Positions 43,215-52,163 are shown, numbered from the stretch's first letter. The stretch: 64,000 bases of DNA from Actinokineospora auranticolor (GCF_002934265.1 NZ_PTIX01000001.1:682001-746000); one strand, 5' to 3'. Made by a program: numbers and translations. Notes: generated by a model from the sequence alone, not told the origin.

Positions 43215-43354
43215 CTCGATGGGGTGAAACGTCTTTGTGCGGGGCCCCTACGAACCTGCGGTGGGGCAAAGCGGTGGGAGGGGCAAGCCCACCCCACCCG
43301 CGGGCGAGCTTGGCAGGTCCGTCCCCCCACACAAAGACGTTCCACCCCATCGAG
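43215..43354. repeat. 140-bp palindromic (MITE-like) element
   Basis: Two inverted arms of about 30 bases lie at 43215-43244 and 43325-43354: CTCGATGGGGTGAAACGTCT versus, on the other strand, CTCGATGGGGTGGAACGTCT, both continuing TTGTG and then GGGG after one variable base. They differ at two positions. The 80-base centre has its own weaker hairpin (GGTGGGAGGGGC near CCCACCCCACCC). There is no ORF of note. It may act as a transcription terminator after the FkbH gene or be a small non-autonomous transposable element. No clear target duplication flanks it. Confidence 0.65.
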
Positions 43355-43390
43355 CAGAGGGTGGGGCGCGGTGGATTGAGTGGTGGGTCG

Positions 43391-43542
43391 GGCTGGCACA
43401 CGTCGGCGGGTGGCGGGTTCGGCTTGGCGGGGTGGGGAAGGGTTGCGAGGCAACCTGGGTGGGGTGGGCGAGCGGGGCTTAGGGGGTGGAGTCCAGGCTG
43501 GCGCAGGTCGGCGGGTAGTGGGCCCGGCCTGGCGGGGTGGGG
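43391..43542. repeat. degenerate 105-bp direct repeat, G-rich
   Basis: Two copies of a 47-base unit starting GGCTGGC and ending GGCGGGGTGGGGA lie at 43391-43437 and 43496-43542, spaced 105 bases apart and differing at several positions. The whole 43360-43600 stretch is strongly G-biased on the plus strand, lacks codon bias and is taken as non-coding. It lies between the palindrome and the transposase relic. Confidence 0.5.
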
Positions 43543-43656
43543 ACAATTGCGTGGTGGCCTGGCCTGCGCGGGCGTGTGCGGCCTGGCTGGGACTGAACTC
43601 CCTTTTGTTTTGAACACCCCACCCGGACCCAGGACAGCCCCCGCCCTCCGCCGGGG

Positions 43657-44172
43657 GTGTGTGTTCGTCGGTGGTCGCCGGTTCTCGGTTTGTGTCGCTC
43701 CGTGGTGGTCGCGGTGGCGTATTCGCGTCGGAATCGGGTTCAAGCGGAGTCGGCGGATGCGTTCGAGGTGTCGCGGTCGACGATCGGCCGGGCGATCGCG
43801 GCGGTGGCCCCACTGTTGCTGGACGGGCGTGTGAGGTGGGTGTCGGATCCGATGCCGGGACCTCGGAACGACATCGTCGGCCTGGAGGTCTCGCACGTTC
43901 TCGAGGGACGGGATCCCGGCGCCTGGCTCGGCGACGAGGGCTGCGTCGGCGGCGGAGTCCTGACCCCTATCAGAAGACCCGGAGACCGGGAGCAGCCCGA
44001 CCGGGAACGGGAGTTCAACCGACACCACGACTCCCTCCGTGTCGTGGTCGAACGCGCCATCGCCCAACACGAAACCTGGCGCGTTCCCCACACCGACCAC
44101 CGGCGCCCCGTCAACACCTTCGCCGACACCAGTTCCGCGGTCATCGGCCTCTACTTCTCCGCCGCTGAATAA
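43657..44172 (+). pseudogene. internally deleted IS5-family (DDE_Tnp_4-like) transposase
   Basis: The frame encodes a helix-turn-helix segment (VSRSTIGRAIAAVAPLL), then jumps directly to the second half of a DDE transposase: VSDPMPGPRNDI, WLGDEGCVGGGVLTPIRRP, then REFNRHHDSLRVVVERAIA and TWRVPHTDHRRP. The usual middle block with the first catalytic Asp residues is missing, and the length (171 residues) is far below the family's usual 250-300. I therefore call it a dead transposase. It separates the PKS operon from the tailoring and transport genes and suggests past rearrangement there. I see no matching terminal repeats. Confidence 0.7.
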
Positions 44173-44355
44173 CCCTCTGTGGATAGGTACAGCGGATGGG
44201 GACAACTCGCGATCAAGGAAACTCTCCCGCCGGGCAGGCCGCGCGGAGCTGGTTGGTGAACGCCGGAGTCGGTGGTCGGCCCGCTGAGGTGGGGGAAGTG
44301 GCGAGATCGCTGTCGTGAGGGGGCGGGTGCGGCCTGGGCAGCGGGGTGAAGTCGA

Positions 44356-44406
44356 TCAAGCTTGACAAGGGGAGGGGGCCTCGACTTGACTTGGGGGTAA
44401 GTCGAG
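44356..44406 (+). promoter_or_regulatory. candidate control region of the flavin oxidase gene
   Basis: Upstream of the start at 44440 lie the perfect palindrome TCAAGCTTGA (44356-44365), an overlapping TTGACA (44362-44367) and an inverted repeat CTCGACTT (44380-44387) / AAGTCGAG (44399-44406) with an 11-base spacer. The repeat could be an operator for one of the cluster regulators. I cannot place a convincing -10 box, so the promoter itself is uncertain. Confidence 0.35.
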
Positions 44407-44439
44407 TGTGCCTCCGGATGGGGTGCGGGAGGAGTGGGT

Positions 44440-45435
44440 ATGGGGAAGGCTGTCGCGGTGTCGGTGCACGACACGGCGCCCGTGTGGTCCGGGGATACCG
44501 CTGGGGACGCGTTGCGGCGCAGTATTTCGTTGGCCGAGGCGGTGGACGAACTGGGGTACGCGCGCTACTGGGTCGCCGAGCACCACAGCACCCCCGCGCT
44601 GGCCACCTCGGCGCCCGTCGTCCTCGCCGGGCAGGTTCTCGCCGCCACCTCCACCATCCGCGCCGGTTCGGGGGCGGTGCTCTTGCCCAACCACTCCCCG
44701 CTGGCCGTCGCCGAGCAGTTCGGTGTGTTGGCCTCCCTCTACCCGGGTCGGGTCGACCTGGGGCTGGGGCGTGGGTCGGGTGGGTCGCCGGTCTCCGCCG
44801 CGCGCCTGGGGGATCCCGTGCGCCGCGAGTTCGACGCCCAGTTCGCCGAGCTGTCCGGCTACTTCGCCAACGCGGGCCGGGGCGTCGGGGGAGTGCGGGC
44901 GGTTCCCGAACCCACCGAGCCGCCCGCGTTCTGGATGGTCGGGTCGAGCCCCGGCAGCGCCGCCTACGCGGGCCGACTCGGGCTGCCCTTCGTCTTCGCG
45001 CACTCCATCGTGCCCGGTCTCGCCGTCGAGGCGCTCGCCGCCTACCGCGCCTCCTTCACCCCCTCCCCGTGGCGCGCCGAGCCGTACGCCGGGGTCGCCG
45101 CCATCGTGGTCGCCGCCGACTCCGAGGACCGGGCCTGGGAACAGGCCAACGCGTTCGTGCTCGGGCAGATCCGGATGCGCACGGTTGACCCCAACACGAC
45201 CCTGCCCACCGCCGCCGACGCCAAGGCCCACCGGTTCTCCGGGGCCGAGGAGCGCTTCCGCCGCGAGAAGACCGACCCGCAGTTCATCGGGACCCCGCGC
45301 ACCATCACGCCGCGCCTGGCGGCCTTCCTGGCCCAGACCGGCGCCGACGAGCTGATGGCGCTGACCCAGGTCCCCGACCACGACGCCCGCGTCCGCTCGT
45401 ACGAGCTGCTGGCGAAAACGGTCCTCTCGCTCTGA
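44440..45435 (+). CDS. luciferase-like flavin-dependent monooxygenase (AbyE type)
   Basis: This 331-residue LLM-class protein has the TIM-barrel marks of the bacterial luciferase family: AEAVDELGYARYWVAEHH near the N-terminus, the GSGAVLLPNHSPLAVAEQFG strand-helix and DLGLGRGSGG. It should use reduced FMN (or F420) and oxygen for an oxidation. An enzyme of this class occurs in the abyssomicin cluster (AbyE), where its role is not settled, so a tailoring function is inferred. The ATG at 44440 is preferred to GTG 44434 because GGAGGA lies 6 bases before it. A hairpin follows the stop. Confidence 0.85.
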   Translation: MGKAVAVSVHDTAPVWSGDTAGDALRRSISLAEAVDELGYARYWVAEHHSTPALATSAPVVLAGQVLAATSTIRAGSGAVLLPNHSPLAVAEQFGVLASLYPGRVDLGLGRGSGGSPVSAARLGDPVRREFDAQFAELSGYFANAGRGVGGVRAVPEPTEPPAFWMVGSSPGSAAYAGRLGLPFVFAHSIVPGLAVEALAAYRASFTPSPWRAEPYAGVAAIVVAADSEDRAWEQANAFVLGQIRMRTVDPNTTLPTAADAKAHRFSGAEERFRREKTDPQFIGTPRTITPRLAAFLAQTGADELMALTQVPDHDARVRSYELLAKTVLSL

Positions 45436-45443
45436 CCCGCGCC

Positions 45444-45480
45444 GAGCGCCGCGCCGTCCACCCCGGACCGCGCGGCGCTC
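45444..45480 (+). terminator. stem-loop after the flavin oxidase gene
   Basis: GAGCGCCGCG (45444-45453) pairs perfectly with CGCGGCGCTC (45471-45480) around a 17-base loop, 8 bases after the stop codon. No T-tract follows, which is common for actinomycete terminators. The transporter operon begins 123 bases downstream. Confidence 0.5.
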
Positions 45481-45603
45481 TGAGCTGCGCAACCAGCTCT
45501 TGATCCAGCCAGTGGACGCGTTCAGCGTCGCTTTAGCGCCGTTCGCCACGGTGTGCCCGCTCCGCGGTCTGCGGGGCGTCGAAATAGCAGGTGAGGAAGA
45601 GGT

Positions 45604-47229
45604 ATGAGGTCGCGGTCTACAAAGGCGATAGTGGGTACGCTGCTGCTGGGCACGGTGGCGTCCTGCGGCGGGACGACGGAGGCGGCGGGGCCCAGCGGCG
45701 CACCCGTGCGGGGCGGCACGCTGCGGGTCGCGGTCGCGGATGAACCGGAGTGCCTGGACCCCCAGCAGAGCCCCACGGCGGCCAGCAGATTCCTGGCCCG
45801 CCCGCTGGTGGACTCGCTGGTCAACCAGGGCGGCGGTGGGCGCATCGCGCCGTGGCTGGCCACCGAGTGGCGGGTCTCGACAGACCGGCTGGCCTACACC
45901 TTCACCCTCCGCAAGAACGTGAAGTTCGCCGACGGCGCGGTGTTCGACGCCGCCGCGGTCAAGGCCAACCTCGACCGCGTGGTCAACCCCGCCACCAAGT
46001 CGCTGCTCGCCGCGAGCCTGATCTCCGCCTACGACAAGTCGACCGTCGTCGACGAGCACACCGTCGAGATCCGCCTCAAGCACCCCGACTCCACCTTCCT
46101 CTCCGCGCTGGCCACCCCCAACCTCGGCATCCAGTCGCCCGCCACGCTCACCGGCGACCCGGCCGCCCGCTGCGCCACCGTGATCGGCACCGGCCCGTTC
46201 CGCAGCGCCGAGGGCTTCGCGTCGCAGAAGGGCATCTCCTACACCCGCAACCCGGACTACGCCTGGCCGCCGGAGGGCGCGGAGAACGACGGCGCGGCCT
46301 GGCTGGACGCCATCGAGATCCAGATCGCCCCGGACGCGGGCGCCCGCTACGGCGCGCTGACCAGCGGCCAGGTCGACGCCATCGCGAACGTCTCGCCGAC
46401 CAACGCCCGCGAACTCGGCTCCACCAACGGGTTCGTGCTGCACTCCACCCCGTACCCGGGCATCCCGTTCAGCTACTGGCCCAACACCGCGTCCGGCCCG
46501 TTCGCCGACCGGAAGGTGCGCACCGCCTTCCGCCTGGGCATCGACTGGCCGCGCATCACCGAGAACGTCTACTTCGGTGTCTACGGCCCGGCCAAGGGCG
46601 TCCTCACCCCCACCACCCCCGGCTACGACGCGTCGCTGGAGTCGCAGTACCGCTTCGACGTGGCCGAGGCCAACCGGCTGCTCGACGGCGCGGGCTACGC
46701 CACCAAGGACAGCCAGGGCTACCGCACCAAGGACGGCAAGCGCCTCACGGTCCGGCACATGTGGTCCGACGCGGGCGTGACCGACCTGGCCACCCAGGTG
46801 CAGGCAGGCGCCAAGGAGATCGGCATCGAGACCGTGGAGGAGAACCTCGACGGCGGCACCTTCGTCGACCGGCTGCTCAAGGGCGACTACGACCTGATCG
46901 ACACCAACTTCGCCGCCCCCGGCCCGCAGGTGCTCCAGGTCCTGCTCGGCGCGGAGAACATCCCGACGCCCGAGCGCGGCATCGCCAACAACATGGCCCG
47001 CTACACCGCCCCCGCGGTGCAGGCCGACTTCGCCCGCGCCCTCGAGGCGGCCGACCAGGAGTCGCAGTTCAAGGCGTACGCCGACGCGCAGCGCAAGATC
47101 ACCGACGACGCCGCGGTCTTCCCGATCTACGACGACCGCACCACCTTCGGCGCCACCAGCCGGGTCAACTCGGTCGCCTTCCTCGCCGACGGCGCGCCCG
47201 ACTTCCACCAGATCTGGCTGTCCCAGTGA
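45604..47229 (+). CDS. ABC transporter substrate-binding lipoprotein, peptide/nickel type (family 5)
   Basis: This 541-residue protein has a lipoprotein signal (MRSRSTKAIVGTLLLG, then VASC with Cys21 as the lipid-anchored residue) and the SBP_bac_5 body: GGTLRVAV, LATEWRVS, YTFTLRKNVKFADGAVF and later ENLDGGTFVDRLLKGDYD. It would sit outside the membrane and deliver a peptide-like or other hydrophobic ligand to the permeases encoded next. The stop overlaps the start of the first permease (GTGA). Similar four-part systems (AbyF1-F4) occur in the abyssomicin cluster. Whether it imports a ligand or aids export or self-protection is unknown. Confidence 0.9.
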   Translation: MRSRSTKAIVGTLLLGTVASCGGTTEAAGPSGAPVRGGTLRVAVADEPECLDPQQSPTAASRFLARPLVDSLVNQGGGGRIAPWLATEWRVSTDRLAYTFTLRKNVKFADGAVFDAAAVKANLDRVVNPATKSLLAASLISAYDKSTVVDEHTVEIRLKHPDSTFLSALATPNLGIQSPATLTGDPAARCATVIGTGPFRSAEGFASQKGISYTRNPDYAWPPEGAENDGAAWLDAIEIQIAPDAGARYGALTSGQVDAIANVSPTNARELGSTNGFVLHSTPYPGIPFSYWPNTASGPFADRKVRTAFRLGIDWPRITENVYFGVYGPAKGVLTPTTPGYDASLESQYRFDVAEANRLLDGAGYATKDSQGYRTKDGKRLTVRHMWSDAGVTDLATQVQAGAKEIGIETVEENLDGGTFVDRLLKGDYDLIDTNFAAPGPQVLQVLLGAENIPTPERGIANNMARYTAPAVQADFARALEAADQESQFKAYADAQRKITDDAAVFPIYDDRTTFGATSRVNSVAFLADGAPDFHQIWLSQ

Positions 47230-48203
47230 CCTCGTTGGCGATCAAGTCCGAGCCGCGGCGGGTTTCCCCCGCCGCGGTTCGGGTCCTGCGAGTGGTGGCC
47301 GTGCGGCTGCTGGGCGCCGTCGGCGTCCTGGTCGGCGCGGCCACCGCCACCTTCTTCCTCATCCAGGCCATGCCCGGCTCCACCACCGACGTGCTGCTGG
47401 CCCGCACCCAGGCCAGTCCGGCCGTGCGGGCCCAGGTGATCGCCGAGTACCGGCTGGACGATTCGCTGTTCACCCAGTTCTTCGCCTACCTCGGCAAACT
47501 GGCCACCGGCGACTTCGGCACCAGCTTCGTGCTGCGCCGACCCGTCTGGGACGCCATCGGCACGCAGCTGCCCCGCACACTGGAACTGGTCGCCGCGACG
47601 CTCGTGCTGACCGTGGTCGCCTCGGTCGTGCTCGCGGTGATCGGCGCGGGCAGGCGCCGCTGGGCGCGGTCGCTGTTCTCCGGCGTCGAAGGGCTCATCG
47701 TCGCCGTGCCGCCATTCTGGCTCGGATTGGTGCTGCTGGGCGTGTTCTCCTTCTCGCTGCACTGGTTCCCCGCCATCGGCTCCAGCGACTTCTCCGGCCT
47801 GGTGCTGCCCGCCATCGCGCTGGCCGCGCACCCGGTCGCCGTGGTGACCCGCGTGCTGCGGGAAGGTCTGCTGCGCACGCTCGACGAGCCGTTCGTGCTC
47901 GCCGCCCGGGCCCGGGGCATCAGCGAGGTGGCGCTGCGCGCGCGGCACGTGCTGCGGCACGCCGCGCTGCCGGTGACCTCGCTGCTGGGCTGGATCACCG
48001 GGTCGCTCATCGGCGGCGCGGTGATCATCGAGATCGTGTTCTCCCGGCAGGGCGTCGGCAGGCTGCTGCTGTCCGCGGTGCAGAACAAGGACATGCCGCT
48101 GGTGATCGGTGTCGTGCTGTTGGCGGCCACGGTGTTCGTCGTGGTCAACGCGCTCGTCGACGCCGCGGCCTGGCTGCTGGACCCGCGGACGAGGGAGCAC
48201 TAG
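47226..48203 (+). CDS. ABC transporter permease, DppB-like
   Basis: This 325-residue inner-membrane protein begins at GTG 47226, overlapping the previous stop. About six hydrophobic helices are visible, starting with VVAVRLLGAVGVLVGAATAT. The binding-protein-dependent permease loop is present: EPFVLAARARGISEVALRARHVLRHA, ending in the EAA-like region that contacts the ATPase. It pairs with the DppC-like permease, whose start overlaps this gene's stop by one base. The partner solute is unknown. Confidence 0.9.
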   Translation: MTSLAIKSEPRRVSPAAVRVLRVVAVRLLGAVGVLVGAATATFFLIQAMPGSTTDVLLARTQASPAVRAQVIAEYRLDDSLFTQFFAYLGKLATGDFGTSFVLRRPVWDAIGTQLPRTLELVAATLVLTVVASVVLAVIGAGRRRWARSLFSGVEGLIVAVPPFWLGLVLLGVFSFSLHWFPAIGSSDFSGLVLPAIALAAHPVAVVTRVLREGLLRTLDEPFVLAARARGISEVALRARHVLRHAALPVTSLLGWITGSLIGGAVIIEIVFSRQGVGRLLLSAVQNKDMPLVIGVVLLAATVFVVVNALVDAAAWLLDPRTREH

Positions 48204-49051
48204 TGGTCACCGCGCTCGACACACCGACCCCGGTCCGCCGCGTGCGGATCCCCAGGGCCGGGATCGCCGCCGCGCTCGTCGTCCTCGCGGTCGTCGCCAT
48301 CGCCGCGCTCGCGCCCGGGCTGCTGACCGGCGTCGACCCGAACCACGCCGACCTCGGCGCGACGCTGCGGCCGCCGGACTGGGACCACTGGTTCGGCACC
48401 GACCAGAACGGCCGCGACCTGTTCGCCCGGGTCGCGCACGGCGCGGGCGCGTCCGTCCTCATCGGACTCGGCGCCACCGGGCTCGCGCTGCTCGGCGGGA
48501 TCGTCATCGGCACGCTGGCCGCGCAGACCGGGCGGTGGGGCGACGAGATCATCAGCCGACTGCTCGACGTCGTGCTCGCCGTGCCCGGTCTGCTGCTGGT
48601 GTTCCTCGTCGCGGCCGTGATGGGCGCGAGCGGGTTCACCGCCACCATCGGCCTCGCCGTCGGCACCGTGCCCGGGTTCGCCCGGGTCGTGCGGGCGGAG
48701 GTGCTGCGGGTGCGGGCCTCGACGTACGTGGAGGCCGCGCACGGGCTCGGGCACCCGGGTCCGCGCGTGGTGCTCGTGCACGTCGTGCCGAACGCGGTGG
48801 GGCCGGTGTTCGCGCTGGCGACCGTGAGCCTGGGCGCGATGATCGTGGCGTCCTCGTCGCTGAGCTTCGTCGGTCTCGGCCCGAAACCGCCCACCGCCGA
48901 GTGGGGCGCGATGCTCGCCGCCGGCCGGGACCTGGCGTCCGTCGCGTGGTGGCCCACGGTGTTCCCCGGCGTCGCGATCACGTTGACCGTGCTGGCCGTC
49001 ACCGTGCTGGGCCAGCACCTGCAGGCCCGATTCGAGCGGAGGACCGTGTGA
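48203..49051 (+). CDS. ABC transporter permease, DppC-like
   Basis: This 282-residue membrane protein has the DppC N-terminal pattern: a first helix (AGIAAALVVLAVVAIAALAP), an extracytoplasmic segment containing the FGTDQNGRDLFAR signature typical of this family, then helices and the EAA-like loop near VRASTYVEAAHGLGHPGPRV. GTG 48203 is used as start, with GAGGGAG upstream. The gene overlaps the upstream stop by 1 base and the downstream ATPase start by 4 bases. Together with its neighbours it forms a complete peptide-type importer unit. Confidence 0.9.
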   Translation: MVTALDTPTPVRRVRIPRAGIAAALVVLAVVAIAALAPGLLTGVDPNHADLGATLRPPDWDHWFGTDQNGRDLFARVAHGAGASVLIGLGATGLALLGGIVIGTLAAQTGRWGDEIISRLLDVVLAVPGLLLVFLVAAVMGASGFTATIGLAVGTVPGFARVVRAEVLRVRASTYVEAAHGLGHPGPRVVLVHVVPNAVGPVFALATVSLGAMIVASSSLSFVGLGPKPPTAEWGAMLAAGRDLASVAWWPTVFPGVAITLTVLAVTVLGQHLQARFERRTV

Positions 49052-50652
49052 GCCCCCTGGTACGCGTCCGCGACCTGGTCGTCGCGTTCGGCGGACGGCC
49101 CGCCGTGCGCGGGGTGTCGTTCGACGTCGAGCGCGGCCAGGTGGTCGCGCTGGTCGGCGAGTCCGGCTCGGGCAAGAGCGTCACGGCCCGCAGCCTGCTC
49201 GGCTTGTGCGGTCGCGGCGCGGTCGTCGAGGCGGACGAGCTGGCTTTCGACGGGCTGGACCTGCGGTCTCTCGGCGAACGCCAGTGGCGCGGCCTGCGCG
49301 GGCGGCGCGTCGGGCTGGTCGCCCAGGACGCGCTCGGGTCGCTGGACCCGCTGCGCCGCGTCGGCGCCGAGGTCGCGGAACCCCTGCGCGAACACCGGAT
49401 CGTGGACCGGGTGCGGCCGGAGGTGTTGCGGCTGCTGGCCGACGCCGGTGTGCCCGAGCCCGAGGTGCGGGAACGGCAGTGGTCGCACCAACTCTCCGGC
49501 GGTCTGCGGCAGCGCGCGCTCATCGCGACCGCGCTCGCCGCCCGCCCGGAATTGCTCATCGCCGACGAACCCACGACCGCTCTCGACGCCACGGTCCAGA
49601 AGCAGGTGCTCGGCCTGCTGCGCGCGAAGGCGGCCGCGGGCACGGCGTTGCTGCTGATCAGCCACGACCTCGCCGTGGTGGCCGACCTCGCCGACTACGT
49701 GCACGTGATGAAGGACGGCGCGGTCGTCGAGCACGGCGTGCCGGCAGACGTCCTCACCAACCCCCGGCACCCGTACACGCGCGCGCTGCTCAACGCCGTA
49801 CCGACCGCCGAGCGGCGCGGACGCGGCCTCTCCGGCACCATCCCGGCACTGGATCAACCCGACCGGCGCGTGCCGGGCCGGGAACTGATCACCGTCACCG
49901 ACGTGGTGAAGCGGTACCGGGTCCGGGGACGGCCGCCGATCACCGCGGCGGCCGGGGTGTCGTTCACCGTGCGCGCGGGGGAGACCCTGGGCATCGTCGG
50001 CGAGTCCGGCTCGGGCAAGTCCACCGTCGGCCGGATGCTGCTGGGCCTCGTGGCACCGGACTCCGGCGCGGTCGAGTTCGACGGCGTGCCGTGGTCGGCC
50101 CGCGCGGGCGCCGAGCGCCGGGCCGCGCGGCGCCGGATCCAGATGATCTACCAGGACCCGCTGGCGTCCTTCGACCCGCGCTACACCGGCAGGCAGATCG
50201 TCACCGAGGCGAACCCCGACCCCGAGCGGGTCGCGGAGCTGCTGCGCCTGGTCGGCCTCGCCGAGTCCCAGGTGGACCGACCGGCGCGGGAGCTGTCCGG
50301 CGGGCAGCGGCAGCGGCTGGCCATCGCCCGCGCGCTGGCCGCCGACCCGGCGGTGATCGTGTGCGACGAGCCGGTGTCCGCGCTCGACGTGTCGATCCAG
50401 GCCCAGGTGCTCGACGTCCTCGTGGACGCGCAGCGGCGTCTCGGGGTGGCGTACGTGTTCATCTCCCACGACCTCGGTGTCGTGCACCACATCGCCGACC
50501 GGGTCCTGGTGATGCGCGACGGCGCCGTCGTCGAGTCCGGGTCCGCCACCGCCGTCCTCGCCGAACCGCGCCACCAGTACACAAAGGACCTGGTCGCCGC
50601 CGTGCCCGGAACCGTGCTGCGCCAGGCACAATCGGTTCTGAAGCCCGGCTAA
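49048..50652 (+). CDS. fused two-domain ABC transporter ATPase (DppD-DppF type)
   Basis: This 534-residue protein carries two complete nucleotide-binding domains. The first has Walker A GESGSGKS, signature LSGGLRQRA, Walker B LLIADEP and the oligopeptide-type tail NPRHPYTRALLNAVP. The second has GESGSGKS, LSGGQRQRL, VIVCDEP and the tail EPRHQYTKDLVAAVP. Usual dipeptide systems use two separate ATPase genes, and here they are one chain. The GTG start overlaps the permease stop. It energises the transporter at the inner face of the membrane. The P450 gene follows after 43 bases, so transport and oxidation genes are probably co-transcribed. Confidence 0.92.
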   Translation: MSPLVRVRDLVVAFGGRPAVRGVSFDVERGQVVALVGESGSGKSVTARSLLGLCGRGAVVEADELAFDGLDLRSLGERQWRGLRGRRVGLVAQDALGSLDPLRRVGAEVAEPLREHRIVDRVRPEVLRLLADAGVPEPEVRERQWSHQLSGGLRQRALIATALAARPELLIADEPTTALDATVQKQVLGLLRAKAAAGTALLLISHDLAVVADLADYVHVMKDGAVVEHGVPADVLTNPRHPYTRALLNAVPTAERRGRGLSGTIPALDQPDRRVPGRELITVTDVVKRYRVRGRPPITAAAGVSFTVRAGETLGIVGESGSGKSTVGRMLLGLVAPDSGAVEFDGVPWSARAGAERRAARRRIQMIYQDPLASFDPRYTGRQIVTEANPDPERVAELLRLVGLAESQVDRPARELSGGQRQRLAIARALAADPAVIVCDEPVSALDVSIQAQVLDVLVDAQRRLGVAYVFISHDLGVVHHIADRVLVMRDGAVVESGSATAVLAEPRHQYTKDLVAAVPGTVLRQAQSVLKPG

Positions 50653-50695
50653 ACGATCCTTGCCCAGTCGAATCCCGGAAAATACCTTTCCCACC

Positions 50696-51883
50696 ATGAC
50701 CGCTGCTCCGCCGTACCCGCAGAAGCGCACCTGCCCTTACCAGCCGCCGGAAGGCTACGCGGCGGTCGAGGAGCAGGGGCCCGTCCTCAAGGTCACCCTC
50801 TTCGACGGGCGGGAGGCGTGGATGATCACCGGGTTCCAGGAGGCCCGGGAGATCCTGACGCACCCGAACCTCAGTTCCCAGCGCACGCACCCGAACTTCC
50901 CGATCGTGGCTCCCAGGTTCCGCTCCGGCATCGCGCGGAACCTGGCGCTGATCGCGATGGACCCGCCGGTGCACGACACCTACCGCCGGTTCCTCAACCC
51001 GCACTTCAGCCTCCGGTCCGCGCGCACCATGCGCAAGGACATCGAGGAGGTCGTCAAGGGGTACGTGGACGACATCCTGGACCAGGGCCCACCCGCCGAC
51101 CTGATCCCGGCCCTGGCGGTCCCGCTGCCGTCGCTGATCATCTGCAAGCACCTCGGCGTCCCCTACGCCGACCACGACTTCTTCCAGGAGGCCAGCGGGC
51201 GGGTCATGCTCGGCACGGAGGAGGACTCCGTGGCGGGCGGCCAGGCGCTGGTCGACTACCTCGACCGGCTGACGCACGACCAGATCGCGAACCCCACCGA
51301 CGGCCTGCTCGGCACCCTGGTGCGCGAGCGGGTGCAGACCGGCGAGATGAACCACGACGAACTCGTCTCGATCGCGCTGGTGCTGCTCATCGCCGCCCAC
51401 GAAACCACCTCGTCCTCCCTGGCGCTGGGGCTCATCACGCTGCTGGAGCACCCGGACCAGTGGGCGCGGCTCCAGGCGGACATCTCGGGGCTGCCCCGGG
51501 CCATCGAGGAGATCCTGCGGTACGTGGCCACCACGGACCTGGTCGCGACCCGGGTGGCCAAGGGTGACATCGAGATCGGCGGCCACACGATCAAGGCGGG
51601 TGAGGGCGTGCTGGTCTCCGGCACCATCGCCAACCGCGACGAGGCCAACCACGCCGACCCGCACACCTTCGACATCGGCCGCCCCGACACCCACCACCTC
51701 ACCTTCGGCTTCGGCATCCACCAGTGCCTGGGTCAGAACCTGGCCCGCCTGCAGATCGAGATCGCCCTCGAGGCCCTGATCACCCGCATCCCCACCCTGC
51801 GCCTCGCCAAGCCGGTTTCGGAACTGCCCATCCTCGGCTCGGGCACGGTCCAACGCGTGCTGTCCCTCCCGGTCGAGTGGTGA
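50696..51883 (+). CDS. cytochrome P450 (first of two)
   Basis: This 395-residue soluble P450 has the heme-binding loop FGFGIHQCLGQ (Cys344), ExxR helix EEILRY, and I-helix IAAHETTSS, where the usual GG before the acid-Thr pair is AH. The opening (YPQKRTCPYQPPEGY) closely resembles the second P450 at 60048, suggesting duplication. In abyssomicin biosynthesis a P450 (AbyV) oxidises the cyclohexene double bond. Either of the two here could do that step. A ferredoxin gene follows directly and likely supplies electrons. ATG 50696 is chosen because it precedes the conserved N-terminus; the ribosome site (GGAA) is distant and weak. Confidence 0.9.
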   Translation: MTAAPPYPQKRTCPYQPPEGYAAVEEQGPVLKVTLFDGREAWMITGFQEAREILTHPNLSSQRTHPNFPIVAPRFRSGIARNLALIAMDPPVHDTYRRFLNPHFSLRSARTMRKDIEEVVKGYVDDILDQGPPADLIPALAVPLPSLIICKHLGVPYADHDFFQEASGRVMLGTEEDSVAGGQALVDYLDRLTHDQIANPTDGLLGTLVRERVQTGEMNHDELVSIALVLLIAAHETTSSSLALGLITLLEHPDQWARLQADISGLPRAIEEILRYVATTDLVATRVAKGDIEIGGHTIKAGEGVLVSGTIANRDEANHADPHTFDIGRPDTHHLTFGFGIHQCLGQNLARLQIEIALEALITRIPTLRLAKPVSELPILGSGTVQRVLSLPVEW

Positions 51884-51887
51884 CCTC

Positions 51888-52076
51888 GTGAAGATCACCC
51901 TGGACCGCGACCGCTGCATCAGCGCGGGCCGCTGCGCCTACGCCGCGCCGACCGTGTTCGACCAGGACGACGACGGCGTCGTGGTCCTCCTCGACACCGA
52001 TCCCGGGGAGGACGTGGCCCACCTCGTCGAGGAGGCCCAGTACCTCTGCCCGGCGATGGCCATCACGACTGCTTGA
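51888..52076 (+). CDS. single-cluster ferredoxin (P450 redox partner)
   Basis: This 62-residue acidic ferredoxin has a Cys-x5-Cys motif (CISAGRC, residues 10-16) and a late CPAMAI cysteine. Three cysteines and a non-Cys at the usual second position point to a [3Fe-4S] cluster, as in many actinomycete P450 partners. It starts at GTG 51888, four bases after the P450 stop. Its job is to pass electrons to the cluster P450s. The reductase is not in the window. A strong bidirectional hairpin follows. Confidence 0.9.
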   Translation: MKITLDRDRCISAGRCAYAAPTVFDQDDDGVVVLLDTDPGEDVAHLVEEAQYLCPAMAITTA

Positions 52077-52092
52077 ACACCTGGAACCACAC

Positions 52093-52140
52093 CGAATACC
52101 GAACAGCCCGCCTGCGACCCGGCGGGCTGTTCGGTATTCG
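52093..52140. terminator. bidirectional intrinsic terminator
   Basis: A perfect 20-base-pair stem (CGAATACCGAACAGCCCGCC at 52093-52112 with its complement at 52121-52140) closes an 8-base loop. It lies between the ferredoxin stop (52076, plus strand) and the aldo/keto reductase stop (52164, minus strand). It therefore serves both convergent transcripts. Confidence 0.9.
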
Positions 52141-52163
52141 GGGCTCGTGGGACCGCGGAGTGC

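Noticed and set aside
43103-43834. Overlapping ORFs of 77-243 codons in the G-rich zone
   Set aside because: They read as Trp/Gly/Arg-rich non-natural sequence over repeats. Only the frame with transposase motifs from 43657 is supported.
45750-47225. Upstream part of a long frame ending with the first permease
   Set aside because: It is an out-of-frame reading of the substrate-binding protein gene. The permease starts at the GTG overlapping that gene's stop.
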